Positions 41,761 through 50,924 of a DNA stretch of 51,394 nt are shown here, one piece after another; the first letter of the stretch is position 1; each line of letters starts with the position of its first letter. Origin of the DNA: CAYRJD01 sp964424585. Its GTDB lineage: Bacteria; Actinomycetota; Acidimicrobiia; Acidimicrobiales; Poriferisodalaceae. Below the pieces are notes generated by a model. That model was not told where the DNA came from and did no database searches. It worked only from the letters and a program-made list of their open reading frames with translations. Location: contig CAYRJD010000017.1 of assembly GCA_964424585.1 (NCBI GenBank), positions 1 through 51,394 on the forward strand, given 5' to 3'. The translations under genes were made by a program, and so were the position numbers.

Positions 41761-42936
41761 ATGAGCACTACACGACCGACCGCGCTGGTCATTGGAGGAA
41801 CCGGCCCGACGGGCCCACACATCGTCAACGGCTTGGGCGAGGCTGGCTACGACATCACCATTCTTCACACCGGACGACACGAGTCACCGGCCATCGGCCC
41901 CGAGGTGCGCCACATCCACACCGACCCGTTCGACGTGACGAAGACCGCCGACGCGCTGGGCACCGACTCCTTCGATTTGTCGATCTTGATGTACGGCCGC
42001 GTGCGCGACCTAGTTCACGTGCTGACCGGCCGCACCGGCAAGCTGATGACGATCGGCGGGTTTCCGGTCTACGCGGGCTGGGGCGACGCCGACGCGTTTG
42101 CGCCTGCGGGAATGCGCGCACCCACTCGCGAAGGCGCGCCGCTCGCCGACGCGCAGCCCGCGAACGACCACGAGGCGAGCGGCCTCACCGGAGCACCCGT
42201 TGCCGCCAAGGTCGCCCAGATAGCAGTCACCGAACGCAAGATCTTCGAGGTTCACCCCACCGCCACGCACTTCCGATATCCGTGGATCTACGGCCCCAAC
42301 CAGACGTCTCCCCGCGAGTGGCTCGTCGTGCGACGAGTGCTAGACGGGCGCCGACGCATCGTGGTGCCCGACAGCGGGTTGAGCCTGCAGTCGATGGCCC
42401 ACGTCAAAAACGCCGCCGCGATGGTGCTGGCCGCGGTGAGCGCAGGCGAGGTCGCCGACGGCGAGACCTACAACGTGTGCGACGAGTGGACGCCCACGAC
42501 CACCCAGTGGATCGAGCTGCTGGCCGAGGGGCTGGGTCACACCTTCGAGATGATCTCTATGCCGTGGGAGCTGGCGAGCGTCAGCCAGCACTTGACGCAG
42601 CGCTCGACGCCGCATCACCGTTTCATCGGATGCGACAAGGCGATGGCTCAGCTGGGCTACCGCGACGTCGTCGGCGTCGCCGACGGGCTGACCGACACGG
42701 CGCGCTGGCTGGCCGAAAACCCGATCGAGCGAGGCGGGCCGACCGAGCTAGCTATTGCGGGCACCTTTGACTACGAAGCCGAAGACAGGCTCATCGACGC
42801 GTGGCTGGCTGCGACGCAGCCGCTCGTCGACGTCGCGGCTGGCGCGAGCACGGGCTACATCGACCGCTACACGGCGGCGTTCGACGACCGCCCGGAAGCC
42901 AAGCAGGGCTGGCGTTCGGTTCACCCGTCTGCCTAG
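41761..42936 (+). CDS. NAD-dependent epimerase/dehydratase family protein
   Basis: A 391-residue extended short-chain dehydrogenase-like protein. The N-terminal nucleotide motif is ALVIGGTGPTGPHIVNGL, giving G-G-T-G-x-T-G, and a central YPWIYGPNQTSPREWL segment follows. The canonical Y-x-x-x-K is not obvious, so catalysis may be atypical. The C-terminal half (NVCDEWTPTTTQWIELLAEGLGH) resembles the substrate domain of UDP-sugar and isoflavone-reductase-like enzymes. It stands alone, divergent from the Ala/Pro-rich protein. Its TAG at 42934-42936 shares the palindrome CTAG with the stop of modC. Substrate unknown. Confidence 0.8.
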   Translation: MSTTRPTALVIGGTGPTGPHIVNGLGEAGYDITILHTGRHESPAIGPEVRHIHTDPFDVTKTADALGTDSFDLSILMYGRVRDLVHVLTGRTGKLMTIGGFPVYAGWGDADAFAPAGMRAPTREGAPLADAQPANDHEASGLTGAPVAAKVAQIAVTERKIFEVHPTATHFRYPWIYGPNQTSPREWLVVRRVLDGRRRIVVPDSGLSLQSMAHVKNAAAMVLAAVSAGEVADGETYNVCDEWTPTTTQWIELLAEGLGHTFEMISMPWELASVSQHLTQRSTPHHRFIGCDKAMAQLGYRDVVGVADGLTDTARWLAENPIERGGPTELAIAGTFDYEAEDRLIDAWLAATQPLVDVAAGASTGYIDRYTAAFDDRPEAKQGWRSVHPSA

Positions 42937-44042
42937 CCGCCGTGGGCGTCTGGCTCGCGCTCGGCTGGCCGCAGCTCTACCTCGGTCGCCTTGATCGCTA
43001 CCCACACGTGGCTGCCGGGCGTCAAGCCGAGTTCGCGGGCCGCGCCGGGGGTGATGTCGACGGTGAGCGGCAGCGGCTGCGCCAGCACTACGCGGGTGAC
43101 CTCACCTAGCGGTTCGACGACCTCAACCACGCCAGCGCAAACGTTGCGCGGGCTGCCTGACGGCTCGCTCGCGTGCAAGGTCGCGGCCCGCGGGTGAACG
43201 GTGAGCAGCACAGCGCCCGACGTAGTTGTGTCAGAGCTTGTGATCTCAACGGGGTAGTCGGACAACCTGGTGCGGCCGTTTGCGGCGGTGCCTCGAAACA
43301 GGTTTGTGCCCGCCAGCTGCGCCGCGTAGGTCGTGCGCGGGTGACGGCGAACTTCCTCAGGCGTGCCGCGCTGGGTGATGCGACCGTCTTCGATGATCAG
43401 CATCTGATCGGCCAGCAGAAACGCTTCGGTCGCGTCGTGGGTGATGACGAGTCTCGGCGCGCCGGTGCGCTCGAACGCCGAGCGCAGCATGCGGCGCATG
43501 GCGGGTCGCGCCGCGTGGTCGATGCGCGCCAGCGGCTCGTCTAGCAGCACGACATCTGGGTCGCTCGATAACGCCCGCGCGAGCGCGACCCGTTGCGCTT
43601 GGCCGCTTGAGAGCTGGCTGGGTCGACGGTCGCGCAGCGCGGTGAGATCGAACGCGTCGAGCGCTCCTGTCAGCCGCTGGTTTCGCAGCGCGCCACGCCC
43701 GCTCATTCCGAACGCCACGTTCCGGCTGACGGTCATGTGCTCGAACAGCAGCCCGTCGGCGAACATCACTCCGACGCGTCGTTGCTCGGGCGCGAGGTCT
43801 ATGTCGCGCTCGGTGTCGACGAACACCCGCTGCGGCGCAGCGATGTAGGCGCGCCGCGGACGCACCAGCCCGGCTATCGCCGCGAGCGTCGTGCTCTTGC
43901 CGGCGCCGTTCGGCCCGACCATGACGGCCGTGTGGCCAGCTCGCACCGTGAAGTCGACGTCGAGGGTGAAGCCGTGCGCGCGTAGCTCGATCTCAGCAAC
44001 GAGCGACCGGCCGTCGCCGCGCGTAGACGCGTCGGTCGTCAC
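42933..44042 (-). CDS. modC: Molybdate ABC transporter ATPase
   Basis: A 369-residue ATPase of the molybdate/tungstate uptake system. Seen: Walker A GPNGAGKST, signature LSSGQAQRVALARAL, Walker B VVLLDEPLARID and H-loop VITHDATEAF. The final 70 residues form a TOBE/MOBE-like oxyanion-binding domain (VCAGVVEVVEPLGEVTRVVL, ELGLTPGSHVWVAIKATEVEL). The GTG at 44042 forms a GTGA overlap with the modB stop, matching the coupling of the other two genes, and is preferred over ATG 44069, which would overlap modB by 31 bases. It converges on the epimerase gene with shared stop bases. Choice between molybdate, tungstate and sulfate rests on neighbours. Confidence 0.87.
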   Translation of the reverse strand: MTTDASTRGDGRSLVAEIELRAHGFTLDVDFTVRAGHTAVMVGPNGAGKSTTLAAIAGLVRPRRAYIAAPQRVFVDTERDIDLAPEQRRVGVMFADGLLFEHMTVSRNVAFGMSGRGALRNQRLTGALDAFDLTALRDRRPSQLSSGQAQRVALARALSSDPDVVLLDEPLARIDHAARPAMRRMLRSAFERTGAPRLVITHDATEAFLLADQMLIIEDGRITQRGTPEEVRRHPRTTYAAQLAGTNLFRGTAANGRTRLSDYPVEITSSDTTTSGAVLLTVHPRAATLHASEPSGSPRNVCAGVVEVVEPLGEVTRVVLAQPLPLTVDITPGAARELGLTPGSHVWVAIKATEVELRPAEREPDAHGG

Positions 44043-44869
44043 GGGGCGTGGCTTCTGGTGGGCCACCATCGGTCGCGCAGCGCAACCAGCACGACGAGCG
44101 ACACCGCGACGAGCACCAGGCTGATGGCGACCGCGGCGTCGCGGTCTTGCTCCATCGCGACGAACACCGCGAGCGGCAAGGTTTGAGTGCGCCCGCCCAA
44201 GTTGCCAGCGAACGTGATTGTGGCTCCGAACTCGCCCAGCGCGCGAGCCCAGGCGATGACGAAGCCGCTCACCAGCGCTGGCCGCAGCATCGGCAGCGTC
44301 ACCCGCAACAGCACCCGCCAGCGACCCGCGCCCAGCGTCGCGGCAGCCTGCTCGTACCGAGGGTCGATGTTGCGCAGCCCGCCCTCTACTGCCAACACGA
44401 GCAGAGGAGTGGCGACGAACGCGTTCGCCACGATCACGCCGCCCAGCGAGTAGGGGAGCAACAGTCCGGTCGCTTCGTAGACGGGCTCGCCCAGCGTGCC
44501 ACGCCGCCCCAGCGCGAACAGCAGCGCCGCGCCCGCGACCACCGGAGGCAGCACCATCGGCAGCGTCACGATGCCTCTAAGCAAGCTCACGCCAAAGAAC
44601 CTGCTGCGCGCGAGCACATAGGCCAGCGGCACACCGACCGCTAACGCCAACGCAGCCGCCGCAACGGAGGAGACGAGCGACAGCACGAGCGCGTCGCTGA
44701 CGACCGAGCTGGTGAGGTAGCTGCCGAGCGACCTCCACGGCGCGGCGAGCAGCAATCCGGCGAGCGGCACCGCGAAAAACGCAGCGCCGGCCACGGCGAG
44801 CAGCACGAACGGCCACGGCGGGCGCGACGGGCGTGCCGAGAGCACCGACGAAGGTGGCGGCGTGCTCAC
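44039..44869 (-). CDS. modB: Molybdate ABC transporter permease
   Basis: A 276-residue inner-membrane permease with about six helices. Seen: ALVLSLVSSVAAAALALAVGVPLAYVLARSRF, VTLPMVLPPVVAGAALL and the cytoplasmic coupling loop around YEQAAATLGAGRWRVLLRVTLPMLRPAL. A typical ModB ending WARALGEFGATITFAGNLGGRTQTLPLAV follows. The GTG at 44869 overlaps the modA stop (TGA at 44866-44868); the frame extends upstream only as a shadow. It is the middle gene of modABC. Confidence 0.9.
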   Translation of the reverse strand: MSTPPPSSVLSARPSRPPWPFVLLAVAGAAFFAVPLAGLLLAAPWRSLGSYLTSSVVSDALVLSLVSSVAAAALALAVGVPLAYVLARSRFFGVSLLRGIVTLPMVLPPVVAGAALLFALGRRGTLGEPVYEATGLLLPYSLGGVIVANAFVATPLLVLAVEGGLRNIDPRYEQAAATLGAGRWRVLLRVTLPMLRPALVSGFVIAWARALGEFGATITFAGNLGGRTQTLPLAVFVAMEQDRDAAVAISLVLVAVSLVVLVALRDRWWPTRSHAP

Positions 44870-45708
44870 GGCGACGCGTGGCCGGGCGCCGGGCCGAAGC
44901 CGTGGCGCTCGAAGATTTGCGCGGCGCCGCTGCCCGCCAGATGCTCGACGAAGCGCTGGGCTCGGCGCAAGCTCGACGCGTCGGTGAGCACGGCGGCGAA
45001 GTAGGTGGTCGACGGCGGCCGTTGGTCGGTTTCGACTTCGCGCAGCTCGCTGCGCGCGCTCACGTCGCTGGCGTACACCACGCCGACGTCTAGCTCGCCG
45101 GTCGCGAGCTTGGTGGCCAGGTCGCTCACGCTTAGGGTGAGCGTGTCGGGGCGCGCGGCGATGGAGGTGCTCGCGAGCCACTGCTGGGCCAGCGCTCCGC
45201 ACGGCACGGCCGGGTCGCAGAGGCCCACCAGCAGCTCGCTGCGAGCTACGTCCGCGAGTCCGCTCACCGCGGCTGGGTTGTGCGTCGGCACAGCTAAGGC
45301 CAGCCGGTTGGTCGCGAGCGCCACGGGTTCATCCGCGAAGTCACGGTGCGACGCTGCGGCGCTGATGTGATCGAGGCTGGCGGGAATGAACACGTCTGCC
45401 GGCGCGCCGGCTGCCAGCTGCTCACGCAGAGTCGCGCTGCCGCCCGCCGAGATCACGACCTGCGCGTCTTGGTGGTCGCGCTCGAAGCTGCTCGCCAGCT
45501 CAGCCATTACGCCGGTCAGCGACGCGGCGACCAGCACGGTGATGCTGGCTTGGTCGTCGAGGGGCGCGCCGTCACTCGAAGTCGAAGCTGGGGCGGCGCA
45601 GCCGGTGGCGAGCATCAACGAACCGAGCAACAATCCCGCCTTTACCCCAGCGAGTGCGACCGCTCGCAGCCCGACAGCCGTCACATAGCTGCTGGCTGGC
45701 CGTCGCAC
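44866..45708 (-). CDS. modA: Molybdate-binding lipoprotein
   Basis: A 280-residue substrate-binding lipoprotein, with lipobox LATGC (Cys37). After a short Ser/Thr linker the mature domain begins ITVLVAASLTGVMAELASSFE, where Ser residues usually contact the oxyanion. ISAGGSATLREQLAAGAPADVFIPAS (second contact) and the ELDVGVVYASDV region are typical of ModA. GTG start at 45708. It heads the modABC operon, divergent from the MBL hydrolase gene with 51 bases between. A molybdopterin-using enzyme is not in the window, so the transporter serves enzymes elsewhere. Confidence 0.9.
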   Translation of the reverse strand: MRRPASSYVTAVGLRAVALAGVKAGLLLGSLMLATGCAAPASTSSDGAPLDDQASITVLVAASLTGVMAELASSFERDHQDAQVVISAGGSATLREQLAAGAPADVFIPASLDHISAAASHRDFADEPVALATNRLALAVPTHNPAAVSGLADVARSELLVGLCDPAVPCGALAQQWLASTSIAARPDTLTLSVSDLATKLATGELDVGVVYASDVSARSELREVETDQRPPSTTYFAAVLTDASSLRRAQRFVEHLAGSGAAQIFERHGFGPAPGHASP

Positions 45709-45759
45709 TCGTGAGAGTCTGCCGCCGGTGACCTGTGAGGCCCTGCTCGCGCGCCTACC

Positions 45760-46665
45760 GTGCGCGTCGTGACTTCAACTCTCGACTGGTACGGCTGCGC
45801 CACGTTTGCCCTTCGCACAGCTGGATTGACGATCTTTCTCGACGCGTATATCGACCGCGCCGAGGTTGCGTCCGGCCCCGGCGTGCGAGCCGCAGACGTC
45901 ACCGAAGCCGACTGGATTCTCATCGGGCACTCGCACTTCGATCACCTCTACGGAGCGCACGAGATCATGGCCAACACCGACGCCACGCTCATCGGCTCAT
46001 ACGAGTCGATCCGCGTGCTGGAGCAAGCCGGCGTTGACGTCGAGCGTTGCCTGTGCGTCGCGGGAGGAGAAACCATCAAGCTCAGCGACGACGTCACCGT
46101 CAGCGTGTTTCCGAGCCAGCACTCGTGCGTTTGGTCGCACCAAGAGATGGATCAACCCGACGTCGTGTGCATCGGCGACCTGGGCGTCGACTTCGCAACC
46201 CAGCAACAGAGGCTGACCGAACTGATGGGCTACCTGATGAGCGAAGTGCCGTCTGAGGTCAGCAGCCACATCGCGGCGTGCGCCGGCGGGCACAGCGACC
46301 GCGGCGACGGCGGCGCGCTGGTGTACCTGATCGAGTCGCCCGAAGGTTCCGTGCTGTTTCAAGACACCTCAGGGCACTGGAGCGGCGTCTTGCGCGACCT
46401 CCGACCAGACGTGGCGATCTTGGCGGTCGCGGGTCGCGGCAACGTCGACGGCGAACCCGTCCAGGGCACGCTCGCGCAGTTCATCGGCCGGCAGGTCGAC
46501 CTGCTGCGCCCTCACAAGGTGCTCTTTTGTCACCACGACAACTGGCTGCCGGGGTTCTCCATTCCCACCGACACCACCAGCGTCGTCGAGGAGATCGCCC
46601 GAGTGCGGCCGGGCACGATCGTGCTTGAGCCCGGCTACCTCGACAGCACGCCCATCTTTTCGTGA
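45760..46665 (+). CDS. MBL-fold metallo-hydrolase
   Basis: A 301-residue metallo-beta-lactamase-fold hydrolase. The metal motif is HSHFDHLYG (His57, His59, Asp61, His62), with later ligands in HIAACAGGHSDRGDGG, LFQDTSGHWSG and FCHHDNW. The pattern resembles UlaG-like and other UPF0173-type hydrolases, cytosolic, substrate unknown. The start could be GTG 45760 or GTG 45769 (giving MTSTLDWYG), and the latter looks at least as natural. The TGA overlaps the GTG of the next gene (46662-46665), so it is coupled to the double CoA-transferase, perhaps as a thioester or lactone hydrolase. Confidence 0.82.
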   Translation: MRVVTSTLDWYGCATFALRTAGLTIFLDAYIDRAEVASGPGVRAADVTEADWILIGHSHFDHLYGAHEIMANTDATLIGSYESIRVLEQAGVDVERCLCVAGGETIKLSDDVTVSVFPSQHSCVWSHQEMDQPDVVCIGDLGVDFATQQQRLTELMGYLMSEVPSEVSSHIAACAGGHSDRGDGGALVYLIESPEGSVLFQDTSGHWSGVLRDLRPDVAILAVAGRGNVDGEPVQGTLAQFIGRQVDLLRPHKVLFCHHDNWLPGFSIPTDTTSVVEEIARVRPGTIVLEPGYLDSTPIFS

Positions 46666-49136
46666 GCGACGCTGCGCAAGCGAGTAGGGCCGCCACGCCG
46701 CTGGCGGGCACGCGGGTGCTCGACGTCACCGACCATCGCGGCGAGGTCGGCCCGTTCATCTTGGCGGAGTTGGGCGCAGACGTGGTCAAAGTTGAGCCGC
46801 CGGGCGGTGCGCCGTCGAGGGCGCACCGGTTTGAGTTCGCGGCATACAACTCCAACAAGCGTTCGGTGTGTTTGGACTTAGGCACGGCCGCGCACCGGGA
46901 GACGTTCGAGCGGCTGGTGGCTAGCAGCGACTTCGTTTATCGCTGCGCTCCAGACGGGCCGTTCGCCGCGGCGTTCGCCGAGCACGGCTACGACCACGAG
47001 ACGCTCGCTGCGCTGAACGACCAGCTGGTAGACGTCGTCATCACGCCCTTCGGACCTGACGGGCCGCGCGCGGACGACCCGGCGTCCGAACTCACGCTCG
47101 CCTGCCTGGGAGGTTCGGCGAACCTGCAAGGCGTGCCCGAACGTGCGCCGGTGAAGGCGTCGATACCGCAGGTCTGGCGACACGCCGGCGCGGAAGGTGC
47201 GGTGGCCGGACTGATGGCGCGCGCTCATCAGGCGCGAGCGTCTGGCGCGAAGCTGGTATCTGTTTCGGCGCAAGCCGCCGTCACGTGGACGCTGCTGAAC
47301 GCGATGGAAGCGCACGCCATCTGCGGACGTGACACCGAGCGAACCGGCACGATCGTGCCGCTCGCGGCGCCGCTGCAGCTGCGGCACGAAACGAAAGACG
47401 GCCACGTCATCGCGGTGGCGCGCGGCGTGCCGGTTGGCCGGCTGCTGGAATGGCTGATCGCCGAGGAGATCGTTCCGGAATCGTGGCGCGCCGAAGACTG
47501 GGAAACGTTCGACCAGCGCATGGTCGCGGGCGAGCCGACCGACCACACGTTTGACGAGCTGTCAGCGGCGGTCGCCGAACTCTGCGCTCGCTACACCAAC
47601 GACGAACTGCTGCGAAAGGGGCTCACCTGCGGCGAAACGATCGCGCCGATCAACACCGTCGCCGACTTGGTCGAACTCACGCACCTTGGCCAACGAGAGT
47701 TCTGGACGCGCGGCTACAAGAGCTTCGACGATGCGAGCGGCGACGCGTTCGAGGCCAACTTTCCTGGCGGCTTCGTGAAGATCGACGGCGTTCGCGTCGG
47801 CGGCGTGCGCACGACGCCTGCTGTTGGTGAGCACGACGCAGCCGTGCCCGAGATGACCCGAGAGGGCGCGGCCACGGGTGGCTCGGGCGCCGGCGGCTCG
47901 ATCGGCAACTGTTCGCCGGGCTCAGATCAGCTGGCGTTCGACGGCCTCAAGATCGCGGACTTCAGCTGGATCGGCGTTGGCCCGATCACCGCCAAGGCGT
48001 TTGCCGATCACGGCGCGACGGTCGTGCGCATCGAGTCGCACACTCGGCTGGACGGCTTGCGCGTCAACCCGCCGTTCAAAGACGACGTCGTCGACGTCGA
48101 CATGGCGCACTTCTTCGGCACGTTCAACACCTCAAAACTCAGCATCGACATCGACCTCGCCAATCCGGCAGGGGTAGAGGTAGCCCGCAAGATGATCGCC
48201 TGGGCCGACGTGGTCATCGAAAGCTGGACGCCCGGCACGTTCGCGCGCACGGTCGCCGACGACGAGACGATCCGCGCGCTCAACCCCAGCGCGATCGTGG
48301 TGCACACTTCGCTCATGGCCAGCGGGGGGGAGCTGACCGACATCGCCGGTTTCGGCTATCACGCCGCCGCTATCGCGGGGTTTTATCCGATGGTCGGCTG
48401 GCCTGACTTGCCGCCCGACGGCCCCTACCTCGCCTACACCGACACCATCTCGCCGCGCTTCATCACCACGACCATCGCCGCGGCGCTCGAACGACGCGCC
48501 CGCACCGGCGAGGGCTGCGTGATAGAAGCGGCGCAGCTCGAGTGCGGCTTGTCGTTTCTCGCGCCCGAGCTGATCGACTACCAGGTGACCGGACGGGTCG
48601 CGACGCGCAACGGCAACCGCGACGTCTGTGTTGCACCTCAAGGCGTATACCCGTGCCTTGGCGACGACCGCTGGATCGGCATCACCATCGACGACGACGA
48701 ATGCTGGGCGCGATTCACCAAAGCCATCGGCAGCCCCGACTGGGCGACCGACGCCGAGCTAGCCACGTGGGACGGCCGTTTCGCACGTCACGACGAACTC
48801 GACGAGCGCATCGCGCGCCTCACGGCGACACAAGACCCGCAAGCGCTCGAACGGCGCCTGTGCGCAGCAGGCGTGCCCGCCGGTTTCGTGCAGCGCAGCA
48901 GCGACCTGCTGGCCGACCCTCAATACGCGCACCTGCGGTTTTACCGCTACCTCACCCACCCGGCGATGGACATCGTGCCGTACGCCGGACACCAATACAA
49001 GATCGCCGGCTACGACCACGGCCCGCGCTTCGCCGCGCCAAAGCTGGGTGAGCACACCCACCGAGTGCTCACCGAGCTGCTGGGCTTCGCCGACGACGAG
49101 GTAGCCGAACTCGCTGTTTCCGGCGCGCTCGGCTAG
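46662..49136 (+). CDS. Double-domain CaiB/BaiF-type CoA transferase
   Basis: An 824-residue protein made of two family III CoA-transferase domains in tandem. Domain 1 (about 14-400) starts GTRVLDVTDHRGEVGPFILAELGADVVKVEPPGG. Domain 2 (about 428-815) starts LKIADFSWIGVGPITAKAFADHGATVVRIE and has YPCLGDDRWIGITI and AAGVPAGFVQRSSDLLADPQYAH. A Gly/Ser-rich linker lies near 400-425. The catalytic Asp of this family is expected in a G-x-x-(I/V)-D-x-(S/A)-Q motif. In domain 1 the position reads Ser200 (KLVSVSAQ) and in domain 2 Glu622 (CVIEAAQ). Both domains therefore deviate. It is coupled to the MBL hydrolase and followed after three bases by the LLM oxidoreductase. Confidence 0.87.
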   Translation: MSDAAQASRAATPLAGTRVLDVTDHRGEVGPFILAELGADVVKVEPPGGAPSRAHRFEFAAYNSNKRSVCLDLGTAAHRETFERLVASSDFVYRCAPDGPFAAAFAEHGYDHETLAALNDQLVDVVITPFGPDGPRADDPASELTLACLGGSANLQGVPERAPVKASIPQVWRHAGAEGAVAGLMARAHQARASGAKLVSVSAQAAVTWTLLNAMEAHAICGRDTERTGTIVPLAAPLQLRHETKDGHVIAVARGVPVGRLLEWLIAEEIVPESWRAEDWETFDQRMVAGEPTDHTFDELSAAVAELCARYTNDELLRKGLTCGETIAPINTVADLVELTHLGQREFWTRGYKSFDDASGDAFEANFPGGFVKIDGVRVGGVRTTPAVGEHDAAVPEMTREGAATGGSGAGGSIGNCSPGSDQLAFDGLKIADFSWIGVGPITAKAFADHGATVVRIESHTRLDGLRVNPPFKDDVVDVDMAHFFGTFNTSKLSIDIDLANPAGVEVARKMIAWADVVIESWTPGTFARTVADDETIRALNPSAIVVHTSLMASGGELTDIAGFGYHAAAIAGFYPMVGWPDLPPDGPYLAYTDTISPRFITTTIAAALERRARTGEGCVIEAAQLECGLSFLAPELIDYQVTGRVATRNGNRDVCVAPQGVYPCLGDDRWIGITIDDDECWARFTKAIGSPDWATDAELATWDGRFARHDELDERIARLTATQDPQALERRLCAAGVPAGFVQRSSDLLADPQYAHLRFYRYLTHPAMDIVPYAGHQYKIAGYDHGPRFAAPKLGEHTHRVLTELLGFADDEVAELAVSGALG

Positions 49137-49139
49137 GCG

Positions 49140-50153
49140 TTGAACGAGCTTCGCCACATTCCGCTGTCGGTGGTCGACCTGGCGGCGGTCAGCCAAGGCG
49201 CCACCAGCGCAGCCGCGCTCGCGGAAACCACCGAGTGCGCCCGCCACGCCGAGCGGCTCGGCTACGTGCGCTTCTGGGTGGCCGAGCATCACAACATGCC
49301 GACGGTCGCGAGCACGTCGCCGCCGGTGCTGATGGCGCACCTGGCAGCAAACACGACGACCATCCGGGTGGGCTCTGGTGGCGTGATGCTGCCCAACCAC
49401 GCGCCGCTGGTCGTGGCAGAACAGTTCGCGATGCTGGAGGCGCTGCACCCGGGCCGCATCGACGTCGGCATCGGACGAGCGCCCGGCACCGACCGCCACA
49501 CGATGGCTGCGCTGCGCCGGCGCGACCACCCGGAGCAGGTCGATGAGTTTCCACGTGATCTGATCGAGCTGATGGGGCTGCTGGGCGACGTTCGGGCGCG
49601 CGAGGGTGCGTGGAACCACCTGTCGGCCACGCCCGTGGCGACCAGCTCGCCCGAGGTGCTGCTGCTGGGCTCTAGCCACTTCAGCGCGCAGCTAGCCGGA
49701 ATGCTGGGGCTGGCGTACGCCTACGCCAACCACTTCGACATGGGCGGCACGCTCGAAGCGGTCGACGTGTATCGAGCGCATTTTGAGCCATCAGACGTGC
49801 TCGATGCGCCGTACGCGATCGTGTCAGCGGCCGTCATCTGCGCGGACGACGACGACATGGCCGCCGAGCTGGCGGCACCGGCGCGGCTCCGGAAGTTCGC
49901 GATGCGACACGGGGCGTTCATTCCCTTAGTCGAGCCGGCGGAGGCCCTGGCGCACCCGCAGTGGGCCCAAGCAGAAGTCATGTCGTCTAACTCGATAGTC
50001 GGCTCACCGGCGACCGTGGCAGCAGGGCTCGCGCAGCTAGCGGCCGCGTCGAGCGCGGACGAAATCATGGTCAACACCGCCACCTTCGCGCTAACCGAGC
50101 GGCTGCGCAGCCTCGAACTGACAGCCCAGGCTTGGGCGGCTTCTCCCGGCTAG
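49140..50153 (+). CDS. LLM class flavin-dependent oxidoreductase
   Basis: A 337-residue luciferase-like TIM-barrel oxidoreductase using FMN or F420. Seen: LSVVDLAAV at the N-terminus, YVRFWVAEHHNMPTVASTSPPVLMAHLAANT, VGSGGVMLPNHAPLVVAEQFAMLEALHPGRIDVGIGRAPGTD, the conserved SPEVLLLGSS, and YANHFDMGG. These are typical of the MsnO8/alkanal-monooxygenase-like branch. TTG start at 49140, three bases after the CoA-transferase stop, hence probably one operon with it and the MBL hydrolase. Cofactor and substrate unknown. Confidence 0.87.
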   Translation: MNELRHIPLSVVDLAAVSQGATSAAALAETTECARHAERLGYVRFWVAEHHNMPTVASTSPPVLMAHLAANTTTIRVGSGGVMLPNHAPLVVAEQFAMLEALHPGRIDVGIGRAPGTDRHTMAALRRRDHPEQVDEFPRDLIELMGLLGDVRAREGAWNHLSATPVATSSPEVLLLGSSHFSAQLAGMLGLAYAYANHFDMGGTLEAVDVYRAHFEPSDVLDAPYAIVSAAVICADDDDMAAELAAPARLRKFAMRHGAFIPLVEPAEALAHPQWAQAEVMSSNSIVGSPATVAAGLAQLAAASSADEIMVNTATFALTERLRSLELTAQAWAASPG

Positions 50154-50163
50154 TGCCTCGAGG

Positions 50164-50875
50164 TTATGCGGCGCGATGGTGCCCTTTGTGGCCCCGCGGA
50201 AGCCCGCATCGCTCGCCGGCGCGAGGCAGTATGTCGTTACAGAGAGCGGCAGAGACACGACTGTCGTGGTCACCGAAGTACGTTTCGACGAAGCCCGGCA
50301 GCATCCCGCAGTTCGCGGAAACCGTGAGCGCGCGTTCTGCTGTCTCGTCGATAACTGCGGAGTCGATCAGCTGTTGAACGATGCGCCTAGAGTGTCGTTC
50401 CGATAAGCCGAATCGTGCGGCGACGTCTGTGATGGCTTCGGAGAGCGTGTAGCGGCCTCCGCCCTGGTGGGTTTGCGCTATGACGTGCTCTTCTCGCTCG
50501 TCAAAGTCTTTGAACGTCGGCAGGCTGACCAGCTGGTTGTACGTTTGGGTTGCTTCTTTGATGCCAGTATCTACTGCGGCGATATCTATCGGTTTGGCTG
50601 GTGCTTCGCTGGCGCACCACGAGTGGTGTCCGACGAGGTGCATCATGTACGGCGATCCGGCGACTGATGCAGAAGCCCGGCTGAGCGCGTCTGGATGGAA
50701 GTCGCCACCTTCGATGCTTGCGTAGACGCGCAGCGCCCGCTGCGCTTGGCCCTCCGTCAGCGGCATCGCCGTCGCGGTCGACGAGCTGCTGTCGCCCGAC
50801 CAACTCGGGGCCTTCGATGGCCCCGAAGGGAGGACTAAAGGGCGTGAGATGATCGAGGGAGCGTTTGGGCATCAT
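50164..50875 (-). pseudogene. Internally deleted, frameshifted AAA-type ATPase gene
   Basis: Two pieces of one ATPase gene in different frames. The 5' piece (from about 50875) reads LTPFSPPFGAIEGPELVGRQ, the usual opening of ATPases in which P-F-x-P-x-F-G is followed by V-G-R. The 3' piece (50164-50766) reads MPLTEGQAQRALRVYASIEG, AGSPYMMHLVGHHSW, then a winged-helix-like FGLSERHSRRIVQQLIDSAV region. The whole nucleotide-binding core, including Walker A and B, is missing between them, and the frame changes by one. This looks like a deletion of some 200 codons, so the product is dead or only the C-terminal part is made. It is placed next to a transposon-end-like repeat array. Confidence 0.7.
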
Positions 50876-50924
50876 AGACGACCTCCGCTTCATGCGCTGA
50901 CGTGCCTCACCTTACAGGGGCACA

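Noticed and set aside
44866..45708. A sulfate-binding protein
   Set aside because: Motifs and the TOBE/MOBE-type ATPase partner fit ModA better, and the operon has one permease gene instead of the CysT-CysW pair.
50805..50826. A perfect 8-bp inverted repeat with a 6-base loop
   Set aside because: It falls inside the recognisable N-terminal coding part of the ATPase relic and is explained by the Gly/Pro/Glu codons there.
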